Shown: one piece after another, positions 1-9,905 of the stretch
How the letters are laid out: every line of letters begins with the position of its first letter
How positions within the stretch are numbered: the first letter of the stretch is position 1
NCBI RefSeq assembly: GCF_025821625.1
Contig: NZ_JACKSH010000089.1
Coordinates: 62,001-126,000 of the forward strand
Reading direction: 5' to 3'
Length of the DNA: 64,000 nucleotides
Origin: Mycolicibacterium pyrenivorans
GTDB taxonomy: Bacteria > Actinomycetota > Actinomycetes > Mycobacteriales > Mycobacteriaceae
Program-made: the position numbers and the translations under genes
The notes under the pieces: generated by a model
The model's input: only the letters and a program-made list of their open reading frames with translations
Database searches by the model: none
What the model was told of the DNA's origin: nothing

Positions 1-826
1 GCTGGTCGTGTTGGCCGTGCTGTTCATCGGGTGTTACGCGCTGCCGCCGCTGCTGCCGTACTCCTACACCGAACTGGACTACTACGCGCTGCAGCAGCCA
101 CCGAGCCCGACACACTGGTTCGGCACCAACGCGTTGGGCCAGGACCTGCTGGCGCAGACGCTGCGCGGTATGCAGAAGTCGCTGCTGATCGGTGTCTGTG
201 TGGCCTTCATCTCGACGGTCATCGCGGCCACCGTGGGTGCGGTCGCCGGCTATTTCGGCGGGTGGCGGGACCGGACGTTGATGTGGATCGTCGACCTGCT
301 GCTGGTCGTACCGAGCTTCATCCTGATCGCGGTCGTCACCCCGCGCACCCGGCAGTCGGGCACCATCCTGTGGCTCATCCTGCTGCTCTCGGCGTTCAGC
401 TGGATGATCAGCTCACGGATCGTGCGCGGGCTGACGATGAGCCTGCGGGAACGCGAATTCGTGGTGGCCGCAAGGTATATGGGCGTCAGTAACCGGCACA
501 TCATCGCCCGCCACATCCTGCCCAACGTGGCGTCGATCCTGATCATCGACACCGCGCTGAACGTCGGCGTGGCCATCCTGGCGGAGACGGGCCTGAGCTT
601 CCTCGGCCTGGGCGTGCAACCTCCCGACGTCTCGCTCGGCACCCTGATCGCCGACGGCACCCGATCGGTGACGACCTTCCCGTGGGTGTTCCTGTTCCCC
701 GCCGGGGTTCTGGTGCTGATCGTGTTGTGCGCCAACCTCGTCGGCGACGGGCTGCGCGATGCGCTGGATCCGTCGGCGCGTCCCGCCCCGAGCCGCAGCA
801 AGCGTATGCGGGCGGAGCAGCCATGA
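1..826 (+). CDS. oppC: Oligopeptide ABC transporter permease OppC (5'-truncated by window edge)
   Basis: This is one of the two membrane permeases of an Opp/Dpp-type peptide importer. The frame is already open at base 2, so the true start lies left of the window. Roughly the first 25 residues are missing compared with the 291-residue M. tuberculosis Rv1282c. The visible part has several hydrophobic segments. It carries the permease loop that contacts the ATPase, with the text [20 protein letters not shown], which fits the EAA-loop pattern. The stop codon overlaps the start of the next gene in an ATGA (823-826), so translation is probably coupled. The downstream order ATPase then binding protein matches Rv1282c-Rv1281c-Rv1280c. 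Family assignment is firm; the peptide specificity is not visible. Confidence 0.95.
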   Translation, partial: LVVLAVLFIGCYALPPLLPYSYTELDYYALQQPPSPTHWFGTNALGQDLLAQTLRGMQKSLLIGVCVAFISTVIAATVGAVAGYFGGWRDRTLMWIVDLLLVVPSFILIAVVTPRTRQSGTILWLILLLSAFSWMISSRIVRGLTMSLREREFVVAARYMGVSNRHIIARHILPNVASILIIDTALNVGVAILAETGLSFLGLGVQPPDVSLGTLIADGTRSVTTFPWVFLFPAGVLVLIVLCANLVGDGLRDALDPSARPAPSRSKRMRAEQP

Positions 827-2661
827 GCCTGCTCGAGGTACGCGATCTGACGGTCGCGTTCCCGACCGACACCGAGCGTGTCGCCGCGGTGCGCGGCCTG
901 AACTACCACGTCGCGTCCGGCGAGGTCGTCGCCCTGGTCGGCGAGTCCGGTGCGGGGAAATCGGCGGGCGCCATGGCCGTCGTCGGGCTGCTGCCCGAGT
1001 ACGCCGAGGTGTCCGGTTCCGTGCGGTTGCACGGCGACGAGCTGCTCGGGCTGTCCGACCAGCAGATGTCACGCATCCGCGGCAACAAGATCGGGACCGT
1101 CTTCCAGGATCCGATGTCGGCGCTGACCCCGGTCTACACCGTCGGCGACCAGATCGCCGAGGCGATCGGTGTCCATCGCAGCGACATCGGCAGGCGGGCC
1201 GCACGCACCCGCGCGGTGGAGCTACTCGAACTGGTCGGCATCGCCCAGCCGGAGCGACGGGCCCGGGCGTTCCCGCACGAACTGTCCGGCGGTGAGCGTC
1301 AGCGTGTGGTCATCGCGATCGCGATCGCCAACGACCCCGATCTGCTGATCTGCGACGAGCCGACGACGGCATTGGATGTGACGGTGCAGGCGCAGATCCT
1401 CGACGTGCTGCGCACCGCACGCGACGTCACCGGCGCCGGCGTGCTGATCATCACCCACGACCTCGGGGTCGTCGCCGAGTTCGCCGACCGCGCGCTCGTG
1501 ATGTATGCCGGCCGGGCGGTCGAGACGGCGCCGGTCGCCGACCTGTACCGCAGCCGCCGGATGCCCTACACCGCAGGACTGCTGGGGTCGGTACCGCGCC
1601 TGGATGCGCCCCAGGGGGCACGCCTGGTACCCATCCCCGGCGCTCCCCCGTCGCTGGTGGCGCTGCCGCCGGGATGCCCGTTCGCGCCCAGGTGCCCGCT
1701 CGCCGTCGCGGACTGCCACGACGCTGAACCGGAACTGGTATCAGTCGCGCCCGGCCACCAGGTTGCGTGCATCAGGCATGAACACGTCGGGGATCGCACC
1801 GCGGCCGAGATCTACGGCGTTTCCACGGCACCACTGCGGGGGGCCGACGTGGCCGCCGGGGAACCCGTGGTGCTGCGGGTCCGCGACCTGGTCAAGACAT
1901 TCACGTTGACCAAAGGAGTGGTGCTCCGCCGCCGGATCGGGGAGGTGCGGGCCGTCGACGGTGTCAGCTTCGAGCTTTCGCAGGGCCGCACCCTCGGCAT
2001 CGTCGGTGAGTCGGGTTCGGGCAAATCGACCACGCTGCACCAGATCCTGGACCTCACCACCCCGCAGGCCGGCACCATCGAAGTGCTCGGCGCCGACGTC
2101 GCGTCGCTGGACAGGCGCAGCCGCCGGGCACTCCGGGGCGACCTCCAGGTGGTGTTCCAGGATCCCGTCGCGTCACTGGATCCCCGGCTTCCGGTGTTCG
2201 ACGTGCTCGCAGAACCGTTACGCGCCAACGGGTTCGGCAAGACCGAGACCGATGAGCGGGTCGGCGAGCTGCTCACCGTGGTCGGGATGCGCCGGGAGGA
2301 CGCGGGACGATACCCCGCGGAGTTCTCCGGAGGGCAGAAGCAGCGCATCGGCATCGCCAGGGCGCTGGCGCTGCAGCCGAAGATCCTGGCCCTCGACGAA
2401 CCCGTGTCGGCGCTGGACGTGTCGATCCAGGCGGGGATCATCAACCTGCTGCTGGACCTGCAGGAGCGCTTCGGGCTGGCGTACCTGTTCGTCTCTCACG
2501 ACCTGTCGGTGGTCAAACACCTCGCCCACCGGGTGGCGGTGATGCACAAGGGCAGGATCGTCGAGCTCGGCGACAGCGAGCAGGTGTTCGCCCACCCCGG
2601 CGACGCGTACACGCGCAGGTTGCTCTCAGCGGTGCCGCGGCCGCTGGCGGACGGCGGTTAG
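823..2661 (+). CDS. oppD: Oligopeptide ABC transporter dual ATPase OppD
   Basis: The protein powers peptide import and carries two complete ATP-binding cassettes in one chain. Cassette 1 has Walker A GESGAGKS at about residues 40-47, the signature LSGGERQR and Walker B LLICDEP. Cassette 2 has Walker A GESGSGKS at about 395-402, the signature FSGGQKQR and Walker B ILALDEP. Between them lies the oligopeptide-type C-terminal extension with clustered cysteines (GCPFAPRCP). The start was set at the ATG that overlaps the oppC stop. This gives 612 residues, the same length as Rv1281c; the open frame extends further upstream but only inside oppC. Usual Opp systems split the two ATPases into OppD and OppF, so the fusion replaces both. 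Confidence 0.96.
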   Translation: MSLLEVRDLTVAFPTDTERVAAVRGLNYHVASGEVVALVGESGAGKSAGAMAVVGLLPEYAEVSGSVRLHGDELLGLSDQQMSRIRGNKIGTVFQDPMSALTPVYTVGDQIAEAIGVHRSDIGRRAARTRAVELLELVGIAQPERRARAFPHELSGGERQRVVIAIAIANDPDLLICDEPTTALDVTVQAQILDVLRTARDVTGAGVLIITHDLGVVAEFADRALVMYAGRAVETAPVADLYRSRRMPYTAGLLGSVPRLDAPQGARLVPIPGAPPSLVALPPGCPFAPRCPLAVADCHDAEPELVSVAPGHQVACIRHEHVGDRTAAEIYGVSTAPLRGADVAAGEPVVLRVRDLVKTFTLTKGVVLRRRIGEVRAVDGVSFELSQGRTLGIVGESGSGKSTTLHQILDLTTPQAGTIEVLGADVASLDRRSRRALRGDLQVVFQDPVASLDPRLPVFDVLAEPLRANGFGKTETDERVGELLTVVGMRREDAGRYPAEFSGGQKQRIGIARALALQPKILALDEPVSALDVSIQAGIINLLLDLQERFGLAYLFVSHDLSVVKHLAHRVAVMHKGRIVELGDSEQVFAHPGDAYTRRLLSAVPRPLADGG

Positions 2662-2672
2662 AGTCAGTCCGC

Positions 2673-4397
2673 ATGACCCACCTGACACCGCGAGCAGTCA
2701 CGAAGTCGCATGCATGGACGCCGTCGCGTGCGATTTCGCGTCTGCTCGGCATAGGACTGGTTACCTGCCTGGTCGTGACCGGGTGCTCCAGCAGCGACAC
2801 CGAGGTTCCGTCGGCAGGCGGCAACGCCGAGATCGGCGCGACCGCCGACATCAACCCGCAGGACCCGGCCACGCTGCGTGAGGGCGGCAACCTTCGGCTG
2901 GCGCTGTCGGGGTTCCCCCCGAACTTCAACAACCTGCACATCGACGGCAACCTCGGCGAGATCGGCGCCATGTACAAGCCGACGTTGCCGCGGGCGTTCG
3001 TCATCAAGCCCGACGGGGAGATGACGGTCAACAGCGACTACTTCACCAGCGTCGAACTGACCGGCACCGACCCGCAGGTCGTCACCTACACGATCAACCC
3101 GGAAGCGGTCTGGACCAACGACAGGCCGATCACGTGGGAGGACTTCGCGGCCCAGATCAACGCTCTCAGCGGAAAGGACGACAGGTTCCTGTTCGCCGCC
3201 CCCAACGGCAGCGAACGCGTGGCGTCGGTGACCAAGGGCGTCGACGACCGGCAGGCCGTCATCACCTTCGCGAAGCACTACGCCGACTGGCGCGGGATGT
3301 TCGCCGGCAACGGGATGCTCTACCCCAAGGAGATCACCCAGGATCCCGAGGCGTTCAACAAGGGCTTCCTCAACGGTCCGGGACCGTCGGCGGGACCGTT
3401 CATCGTCACCACCATCGACCGTGCCGCGCAGCGGATCGTGTTGGGCCGCAACCCGAAGTGGTGGGGCGCCCCACCGCTTCTGGACACGATCACCTACACC
3501 GTGCTCGACGACGCGGCCAAGATTCCCGCGCTGCAGAACAACGCGCTCGACGCGGTCGGATTGGCGTCGCTGGACGACCTGGAGATCGCCCGACGGACGA
3601 ATGGCATCTCGATCCGGCGGGCGCCGGCGGCGAGTTGGTATCACTTCACGTTCAACGGCGCGCAAGGGTCGATCCTCGCCGACCCGGCCCTGCGTACCGC
3701 GATCACCAAGGGCATCGACCGGCAGGGCATCGCCGCGATCACGCAACGCGGCCTGGTCGACAACCCGGTGCCGCTGAACAACCACATCTTCCTCGCCGGC
3801 CAGGAGGGCTACCAGGACAACGGGATCGGCTTCGACCCCGAGGCGGCCAAGCGCGACCTCGATGCGCTGGGCTGGCGCCTGAACGGCCAATTCCGCGAGA
3901 AGGACGGCCGCAGGCTGACCATCCGTGATGTGTTCTACGACGCCTCGAGCACTCGGCAGATCGCCCAGGTCGCCCAGAACAACCTGGCCCAGATCGGCGT
4001 CAACCTCGAACTGCTGCCCGTTGCCGGCGGCACGCTGTTCAGCGACTACATCACGCCGGGCAACTTCGACATCGCCCAGTTCGCCTGGGGCGGTGACGCC
4101 TTCCCGTTGGGCGGACTGACCCAGATCTACGCGTCCAACGGCGAGAGCAACTACGGCAAGATCGGTAGCCCCGAGATCGACGCCAAGATCGAGGAGACGC
4201 TCTCGGAGCTGGATCCGGCCACATCGCGCACCCTGGCCAACGAACTCGACACGATGATCTGGGATGTCGGCTTCAGCCTGCCGCTGTTCCAGTCGCCCGG
4301 CAACGTCGCGGTGCGCAGCAACCTGGCCAACTACGGGCCCGCCGGGATCGGGGACCTGAACTACACCGCGATCGGCTTCATGAAGGAAGTGGCCTGA
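2673..4397 (+). CDS. oppA: Periplasmic oligopeptide-binding lipoprotein OppA
   Basis: This is the substrate-binding component of the importer, a family 5 extracellular solute-binding protein of 574 residues. The N-terminus has a basic stretch, a hydrophobic core and a lipobox VVTGC with the lipidated Cys at about residue 38, so it is expected to be anchored to the outer face of the membrane. The body has the SBP-5 layout, including LRTAITKGIDRQGIA, and a long alpha/beta core. It starts 11 bases after oppD in the same direction, so it belongs to the same operon. Its last 37 bases overlap the 3' end of the convergent hydrolase gene. It corresponds to Rv1280c. The bound peptide cannot be read from the sequence. 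Confidence 0.95.
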   Translation: MTHLTPRAVTKSHAWTPSRAISRLLGIGLVTCLVVTGCSSSDTEVPSAGGNAEIGATADINPQDPATLREGGNLRLALSGFPPNFNNLHIDGNLGEIGAMYKPTLPRAFVIKPDGEMTVNSDYFTSVELTGTDPQVVTYTINPEAVWTNDRPITWEDFAAQINALSGKDDRFLFAAPNGSERVASVTKGVDDRQAVITFAKHYADWRGMFAGNGMLYPKEITQDPEAFNKGFLNGPGPSAGPFIVTTIDRAAQRIVLGRNPKWWGAPPLLDTITYTVLDDAAKIPALQNNALDAVGLASLDDLEIARRTNGISIRRAPAASWYHFTFNGAQGSILADPALRTAITKGIDRQGIAAITQRGLVDNPVPLNNHIFLAGQEGYQDNGIGFDPEAAKRDLDALGWRLNGQFREKDGRRLTIRDVFYDASSTRQIAQVAQNNLAQIGVNLELLPVAGGTLFSDYITPGNFDIAQFAWGGDAFPLGGLTQIYASNGESNYGKIGSPEIDAKIEETLSELDPATSRTLANELDTMIWDVGFSLPLFQSPGNVAVRSNLANYGPAGIGDLNYTAIGFMKEVA

Positions 4398-5647
4398 CGT
4401 ACCACGCGCGGCACCGCGTCGGGCACCACGGCCTCTGCCCTCGCCGCGATCGCGATTCCCCGGACCAGGAGCCGCATCGTCAGGTTCGCGGGCAACGCAT
4501 CCAACTCGGCTGAGCGGGAAGACAATTGACCGGCCGCGCCGGTGCTCACCGCCCTGCAGATCTGCAGGGCAGCCTGTTCGCGGGTGTCGAGGATGCTGTG
4601 CCCGGCGGTCGGGAGCTCGACGAGCGCCGAGTTGGGTATCAGGTCGGCGATCCGCCGCGCCACCGCGGGCGGCGTCGTCAGATCGCGACCCCCCGAGATC
4701 ACCGCGGTGTGCCAGGTGAAACCCGGCATGGCCGAGATCAGGTCGTAGGGCTCGGCGGCGAAGTCGACATCTCCGATGGCGATCTCACGCAACGCGAGGG
4801 CCGGGTCGATCGGCCCACCGTCCGGCTCGGCACCGTAGTTCAGCTCCCGGTAGGCGATGCGTTCGACGAGATCGGGTTCGTGGTGGTACGGGGTCTCGCG
4901 TTCCAGCAGGAGCCGGGTTCCCAGACCCACTGCGGCCCAGAGCCAGTCGTGGCCGGCCAGGAGCAGATCCAGCTGGCGCCGCAGCACCTGTGGGCCCGCG
5001 ATGCCGTAGATTCCGGCGGCCCGCAACACGGCAGGCGGGTCGAAGAGCCCCTCGGCGACCAGGCGGCGCACCTTTGCCGCGAGTTCGGCGCCGTCGCCGT
5101 CGGTGCCGTCCCACAGCACCCGGCGAATCTGCGCCCGGACCTCGCTGATGTCGGCGTCGGCCGACAGCAGGGGTGAGTCCAGCACCATCGCGTGGACCCG
5201 CGCCGGGTGGCGCACCCCCACGCCTGCGGCCAGGTAGGTGCCGTACGACGTGCCGTAGATGATGGCCCGGTCCACCTGCGCGTCGTCGAGCACGGCGGCG
5301 ATGTCGTCGACGACCGCCTCGACGCTCAGCGCCTCCGGTGGCAGGTCACGGCCGGCATCGTCGTGGCGGGACAGGCCCACGCCGCGGTGCTCGACCATGA
5401 TGACGTCGAGGCCGGCGATCGCGGCGTGCCGGCGAAACGCCCGGTAGAGCGCGATCGATGCCGCACCCGGGCCGCCCGGGATGATGACCAGCGGATGTGC
5501 GGACTTGCGACCGGTGCGCACGTAATACAGGTCGAACTGTTCGGCGCCGTCGCGGAGCACCGGCCTCCGGAGCGGCCGCACCCCGGCCAGCGCGGCGAGC
5601 TTGTCATGCGCCCGGCGACGTGAGGCGGTCATCGTCATCACGTTCAT
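4361..5647 (-). CDS. Alpha/beta hydrolase, prolyl aminopeptidase-like (S33)
   Basis: This is a predicted serine hydrolase resembling proline iminopeptidases. The oxyanion-hole motif reads IPGGPGAAS at about residues 56-64, and the nucleophile elbow is GTSYG with Ser at about 134. A C-terminal SGGRDLTTPP likely supplies the acid, and TAGHSILD the catalytic His. The start was set at ATG 5647, giving about 428 residues. The frame stays open for another 113 codons upstream, but that part is Arg/Pro/His-rich out-of-frame-type sequence lying over the GMC gene. The gene converges on oppA, with 37 bases of overlapping 3' ends. It has no counterpart between Rv1280c and Rv1279 in M. tuberculosis, so it looks like a lineage-specific insertion. 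A peptidase beside a peptide importer is suggestive but unproven. Confidence 0.85.
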   Translation of the reverse strand: MNVMTMTASRRRAHDKLAALAGVRPLRRPVLRDGAEQFDLYYVRTGRKSAHPLVIIPGGPGAASIALYRAFRRHAAIAGLDVIMVEHRGVGLSRHDDAGRDLPPEALSVEAVVDDIAAVLDDAQVDRAIIYGTSYGTYLAAGVGVRHPARVHAMVLDSPLLSADADISEVRAQIRRVLWDGTDGDGAELAAKVRRLVAEGLFDPPAVLRAAGIYGIAGPQVLRRQLDLLLAGHDWLWAAVGLGTRLLLERETPYHHEPDLVERIAYRELNYGAEPDGGPIDPALALREIAIGDVDFAAEPYDLISAMPGFTWHTAVISGGRDLTTPPAVARRIADLIPNSALVELPTAGHSILDTREQAALQICRAVSTGAAGQLSSRSAELDALPANLTMRLLVRGIAIAARAEAVVPDAVPRVVRQATSFMKPIAV

Positions 5648-5667
5648 TGTGCCCCGCGGGCCGGGTG

Positions 5668-7206
5668 TCAGGCGCGGCGGATGAGGTCGGCGGCCTTCTC
5701 CCCGATCAGCACACTCGGCGCGTGGGTGTGGCCGCGGATGATCGTCGGCATCACCGACGCGTCGGCCACCCGCAGCGACCGCACGCCGCGGACCCGCAAC
5801 TGCGGGTCGACTACGCTGGCGTCGTCGCCGCCCATGCGGCAGGTGCCGACCGGGTGGTAGAGGGTGTGAGACACGGATTCGATTGCCCTGGTGAGGGTTT
5901 CGTCGTCGAGCTTGTTGGCGTGCAATGGCCGGGCGATCCGGCCGATGGTGCCCTGCAGCGCAGGGGCCCTGGCGATGTCGGCGCACATGCGCAGTCCCGC
6001 CATCAGCGCCTCGCGGTCCGCTCCGTCGGCGTCGGTCAGATACCGGGGATCGATCAGCGGTTTGTCGTGGGGATCGGCGGTCCGCAGCGTGATCGTGCCC
6101 CGGCTGCGCGGCTTGAGCAGGATCGGGCCCATCACGACGGCATGGCCGATGTAGGGGTCACCGATGCCCTCGTCGAAATACGGTGCGGGAGCGAAGATCA
6201 GCTCCAGATCCGGCAATGCCAGGTCCGGACGGCTCTTGACGAAGCCGTAGGCCTCACCGATGTTCGACGTCAGCATTCCGCGACGCCGGAGGAAGTAGTT
6301 GATCAGTTCCAGTGGCTTCTCGGCGGCCGACAGGGAGTCGTACGGGACCTCGAAACCGAGTGGTACGACGAGATGGTCGAGCAGATTGGCGCCCACCTCC
6401 GGCGAGTGGGCGACCCCGACGATGCCGTGCCGGGTGAGCTGGTCGCTGTCACCGATCCCGGACAGCATCAGCAGTTGCGGGGTGTTGATCGCCCCCGCGC
6501 ACAGCACCACCTCGCGGCGGGCGGACACCACCGTTCGACCGTCCTTGCCGTCGTACTCGACGCCGACGGCGCGGTCGCCGGCGAACACCACCTTGGTCGC
6601 GGTCGCCTCGGTGAGCACGGTCAAGTTCTTGCGCTTGCGGACCGGCTTGAGATAGGCGTCGGCGCTACTCCAGCGGGAGCCACGCCGCTGCGTGACACGT
6701 GTCTCGCAGAACCCTTGCGGCTCAGCGCTGTTCGGCTCCTCGACGCGCTGGCCGCATTGCTGGACCGCGGTCAGCCACGCCGCGGTCGACTCGCGCGGAC
6801 TGCGCTGGCGCGAGATCACCAGGGGTCCCGATTCGATGGCCCGTAGGTAGGGCTCGAGACGGGCGTGGTTCCAGTCCTCACCGGCGTGCTCGCCCCACTC
6901 GTCGTAGTCGGCGGCGAACCCGCGCACCCACATCATCGCGTTCATCGAGGACGAACCGCCGAGCATCTTGCCCCTCGGCCAGTAGATGCGCCGACCGCCG
7001 AGTCCCTGCTGCGGCTCGGTCCGGTAATCCCAGTCCAGCGGGCCGCGCATCAACTTGGAGAAGCCGGCGGGAATGCGGACGAACTTGTCCTTGTCGCGCG
7101 GGCCAGCCTCGAGCACGACGACCCGCACCGAGGGATCGGCGCTGAGCCGGTTGGCCACGACCGCCCCGGCCGAGCCTGTCCCCACGATGACGTAATCGGC
7201 GTCCAC
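5668..7206 (-). CDS. GMC-family FAD-dependent oxidoreductase (Rv1279-type)
   Basis: This flavoprotein belongs to the glucose-methanol-choline family, which oxidises alcohols using FAD. The N-terminal dinucleotide-binding motif is VGTGSAGAVVA, followed by the GMC signature around WPRGKMLGGSSSMNAMMW. The C-terminal region has HTLYHPVGTCRMG and ADASVMPTI, which contain the conserved active-site His pair. The start chosen is GTG 7206, directly before DADYVIVG, because upstream residues run over the neighbouring gene and are not family-like. That gives about 512 residues. It aligns closely with my memory of Rv1279. The substrate is unknown; choline dehydrogenase-like is the usual generic label. 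It follows the YhaN-like gene on the same strand with a 44-base gap. Confidence 0.93.
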   Translation of the reverse strand: MDADYVIVGTGSAGAVVANRLSADPSVRVVVLEAGPRDKDKFVRIPAGFSKLMRGPLDWDYRTEPQQGLGGRRIYWPRGKMLGGSSSMNAMMWVRGFAADYDEWGEHAGEDWNHARLEPYLRAIESGPLVISRQRSPRESTAAWLTAVQQCGQRVEEPNSAEPQGFCETRVTQRRGSRWSSADAYLKPVRKRKNLTVLTEATATKVVFAGDRAVGVEYDGKDGRTVVSARREVVLCAGAINTPQLLMLSGIGDSDQLTRHGIVGVAHSPEVGANLLDHLVVPLGFEVPYDSLSAAEKPLELINYFLRRRGMLTSNIGEAYGFVKSRPDLALPDLELIFAPAPYFDEGIGDPYIGHAVVMGPILLKPRSRGTITLRTADPHDKPLIDPRYLTDADGADREALMAGLRMCADIARAPALQGTIGRIARPLHANKLDDETLTRAIESVSHTLYHPVGTCRMGGDDASVVDPQLRVRGVRSLRVADASVMPTIIRGHTHAPSVLIGEKAADLIRRA

Positions 7207-7250
7207 CAGCGGAGTGTAGACACGGGGCGACCGCTCAGCGTTCAGCGGGA

Positions 7251-9905
7251 CTACGCACTCACCTCGATGTGCTGGGCACAGCTGATGCCTGCATAACGCT
7301 GCGGGCTGCACGTCAGGACGATCACCTGACCGTCGCCGGCGGCCGCGTCGAACACCTCGGCCATCTTGGTGAGCCGTTCGGCGTCGGTGAAGCCGAGCGC
7401 GTCGTCGATCACGACCGGCACGCTGTCCTCCTTGGCGACCAGCGCGGCGCCCGCCAGCCGGGCCACGATGCCCAGCTGCTCCTTGGCTCCGCCGGACAGC
7501 GACTCGTACGGCACCGTGCGCCCCGACAGCGTGCGGTGACCGATCCGCAACTCGCTGTCGACGTCCACCTCGAAGCTCTCGCCGAACACGATGCGCCCCA
7601 ACCGTTCCACCTCGCCACGGAACGGGTCGACGTAGCGCAGCCGCATGGCGTCACGGTGCCGCCCCATGACCGTCCTGAGCAGGTCGGCCGCCCGCGCCCG
7701 GCGCTGCACGCGCCGGAACTCGCCCTCGGCGCGCTCACGCTCGGTCTCGGCGGCGTCCAGCCGGCCCTTGCGGCCCTCCGTGCCGTACACCTTCAACTGC
7801 GTGGCGACCTCGCGCAGTGCCTCGGAGGCCTCGTCGAGACGCGCCTGGACACCGACGGCGGCACGCTCGGCGTCCTCCAGCTCGGCCGCGACCACCTCCG
7901 GCTGATGGCCGGCCAGTTCCTCGCCGATGCCGGCCACCAGCGTCTGAGCCCTGGTGGCGACCTCGGCGTCGGCCTCCGCCTTGACGGCGAGCTGCTCGTC
8001 GCCGACGGCGGCGCGCTGCTCGGCCAGACGCTGTCCCGTGGCCGCCAGCTCCGTCTGCGCGGCCTGGAGCTTCTCCTTGGCGCGGGCCGCGCGCATGCCT
8101 CGCTCGGCGAGCCGCTTGGCCGCCTCCTCGGCGACCTTTCGGTGCGTCTCGCAGTCGCGGACGGCCTGCTGATGTGCCGCCGTGGCGGCCTCGAGTTCGG
8201 CGCGCAGCGCCGCAGGATCCTGCGGCCCACCCGCCGCGGAATCCCACAGTCCGTCCTCGGCGGGCATCCCGGCCTGCAGCGCGGACAGCCGTGACCTCAG
8301 GTCCTCGACACCGTCGTCGGCGGTCAGCGCATCGAGGATGCCTCGCAGCCGTTCTCCCGCGTTGAGCAGGGCACGGCGCCGCTCGTCGAGGGCGCGCGCG
8401 GCGACGACGTCGGCGACACCGGCCCGTGCCAGCGCGGCCTTCAGCGCCGCCTCGGCGGTGTCGAGCGCGGCCTGGGTGGTGGTCGCGGGGGCACCGGGGG
8501 TGACCTGCACCGAGAGCACGCCGGGAACGTCGAGCCCGGTCGGGCCGGTGAGCGCCGCCGACCAGGTATCCCCGGCAAGCAGGGTGACCGGTTCACCGCC
8601 GATCCGCACGTCGAGGTCCGCCGCGGCCAGCAGTTCGATGTGCGCGGAGGCCTTCTCGGCGGCGGCCGCGGCACGGTCGACGGTGCTCGCAGCGTCGTCG
8701 ATCGACTTCATCAGCTGATCGGTGAGCGTGATCTCCGCGAGGTCACGCTGCACGGAGTCGAGTTCGCGTTGATGGGACTCGATCGCGCCGATCCGACTGA
8801 CGAGCCTGTCGACCTGGTCGCGGTCGGCCAGCAATTGCACGGCCCTGCGCGCGGCGTCGACACGGGCCTGGCCGGCCTCCACTGCCGACCGCGCCTGCAC
8901 CGCGGCCTCCTCGGCTGCGACCTGCACCTCACCGGCTGTGACCAATTCCTGGGCTGCGTCGTCGGACGCGGTTCGCAGCACGGCGATCGACGCGGTCCTC
9001 TCGTCGATGTCCGCGCGGGCACGCCGCCGCTCGGTGAGGGCGGCCAGCGTCGCCGCGTGCGTCGACTTGGCGGCGTCGGCGACGACGGTGGCCCGGTCCA
9101 GTTCACCGCGCAGCGTCGCGACCGTCTGGGCCGCGGTGCGGGCGGACCCGAGTCGCTCGGCGGCGGCGGCGTTCTCGACACGGAGCGCCGCCAGCTCGGC
9201 GGTCAGGGTGGCGTGGCTGCGCACTGCCTCGTCGACCTCGGCGATCGCCGCCGCGCACCTGGCCACCTCCTCATCCGCGGTGCGCAGCCTCGTGGTGGCC
9301 GCGGCCCATTCGCCGGTGGGCCGTCCCGTCGAGGTGAAGTAGCGCCGGTACTCCTCGTCGATCCGGTCGATCAGCAGCGCATCCACGCTTCCGGCTGCGC
9401 CGGCCGGTGCATTCTCGACCTCACCGGCCGCCACGTCGAGCGCCCGGGACAGGGCGTTGCAGCCCGACAGCTCGGCGGCCGCCGTCGACGCCGACTGCAG
9501 CACCCGCTGTGCCCGCCACAGGTCCAGGTCGACGGTCTCGGCGAGCATCGCCCGAACCCTGTCGTGCGCCTCATCCCCGGTGAGCTGCTCGCGCCGCGGC
9601 GCGAGCATCGTCAACTCCGTCTCGGCACGCTTGTGAAACCGTTTGCGGTACACGAATCGGTAAGGGCCGGTGGAGATCTCGGCTGTCACCTCGGCACCCA
9701 CATCGGCGTGGGTCGGCTTGACCTGCTTGACCTCCTTCTTGGTGGAGCGGTCCTTGGCCTCCAGTAGCAGATCGAGCGCCTCCAGCATCGAGGTCTTGCC
9801 TGCCTCGTTGGGGCCGCTGACGATGACGACCCCGTGATCGGGGAAGTCGATGTCGCGGTGGGTGACGCCGCGATAGTTCGTCAGGGTGAGCCGGTGCAAC
9901 TTCAT
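7251..9905 (-). CDS. Rad50/YhaN-like coiled-coil ATPase (Rv1278-type)
   Basis: This SMC-like ATPase has 884 residues. Walker A GPNEAGKTS lies at about residues 31-39. A very long Ala/Glu/Arg-rich central region, about residues 180-740, is predicted coiled coil. The ABC signature LSGGAKEQLG and Walker B VPVVIDDALGF sit near the C-terminus. It is probably the ATPase partner of the nuclease encoded just upstream: the start overlaps that gene's stop in an ATGA (9902-9905). No CxxC motif is present in the coiled coil, so the Rad50/SbcC zinc hook is absent. This makes it more like Bacillus YhaN than true SbcC. A role in processing DNA ends or single-stranded DNA is inferred from the family. Confidence 0.9.
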   Translation of the reverse strand: MKLHRLTLTNYRGVTHRDIDFPDHGVVIVSGPNEAGKTSMLEALDLLLEAKDRSTKKEVKQVKPTHADVGAEVTAEISTGPYRFVYRKRFHKRAETELTMLAPRREQLTGDEAHDRVRAMLAETVDLDLWRAQRVLQSASTAAAELSGCNALSRALDVAAGEVENAPAGAAGSVDALLIDRIDEEYRRYFTSTGRPTGEWAAATTRLRTADEEVARCAAAIAEVDEAVRSHATLTAELAALRVENAAAAERLGSARTAAQTVATLRGELDRATVVADAAKSTHAATLAALTERRRARADIDERTASIAVLRTASDDAAQELVTAGEVQVAAEEAAVQARSAVEAGQARVDAARRAVQLLADRDQVDRLVSRIGAIESHQRELDSVQRDLAEITLTDQLMKSIDDAASTVDRAAAAAEKASAHIELLAAADLDVRIGGEPVTLLAGDTWSAALTGPTGLDVPGVLSVQVTPGAPATTTQAALDTAEAALKAALARAGVADVVAARALDERRRALLNAGERLRGILDALTADDGVEDLRSRLSALQAGMPAEDGLWDSAAGGPQDPAALRAELEAATAAHQQAVRDCETHRKVAEEAAKRLAERGMRAARAKEKLQAAQTELAATGQRLAEQRAAVGDEQLAVKAEADAEVATRAQTLVAGIGEELAGHQPEVVAAELEDAERAAVGVQARLDEASEALREVATQLKVYGTEGRKGRLDAAETERERAEGEFRRVQRRARAADLLRTVMGRHRDAMRLRYVDPFRGEVERLGRIVFGESFEVDVDSELRIGHRTLSGRTVPYESLSGGAKEQLGIVARLAGAALVAKEDSVPVVIDDALGFTDAERLTKMAEVFDAAAGDGQVIVLTCSPQRYAGISCAQHIEVSA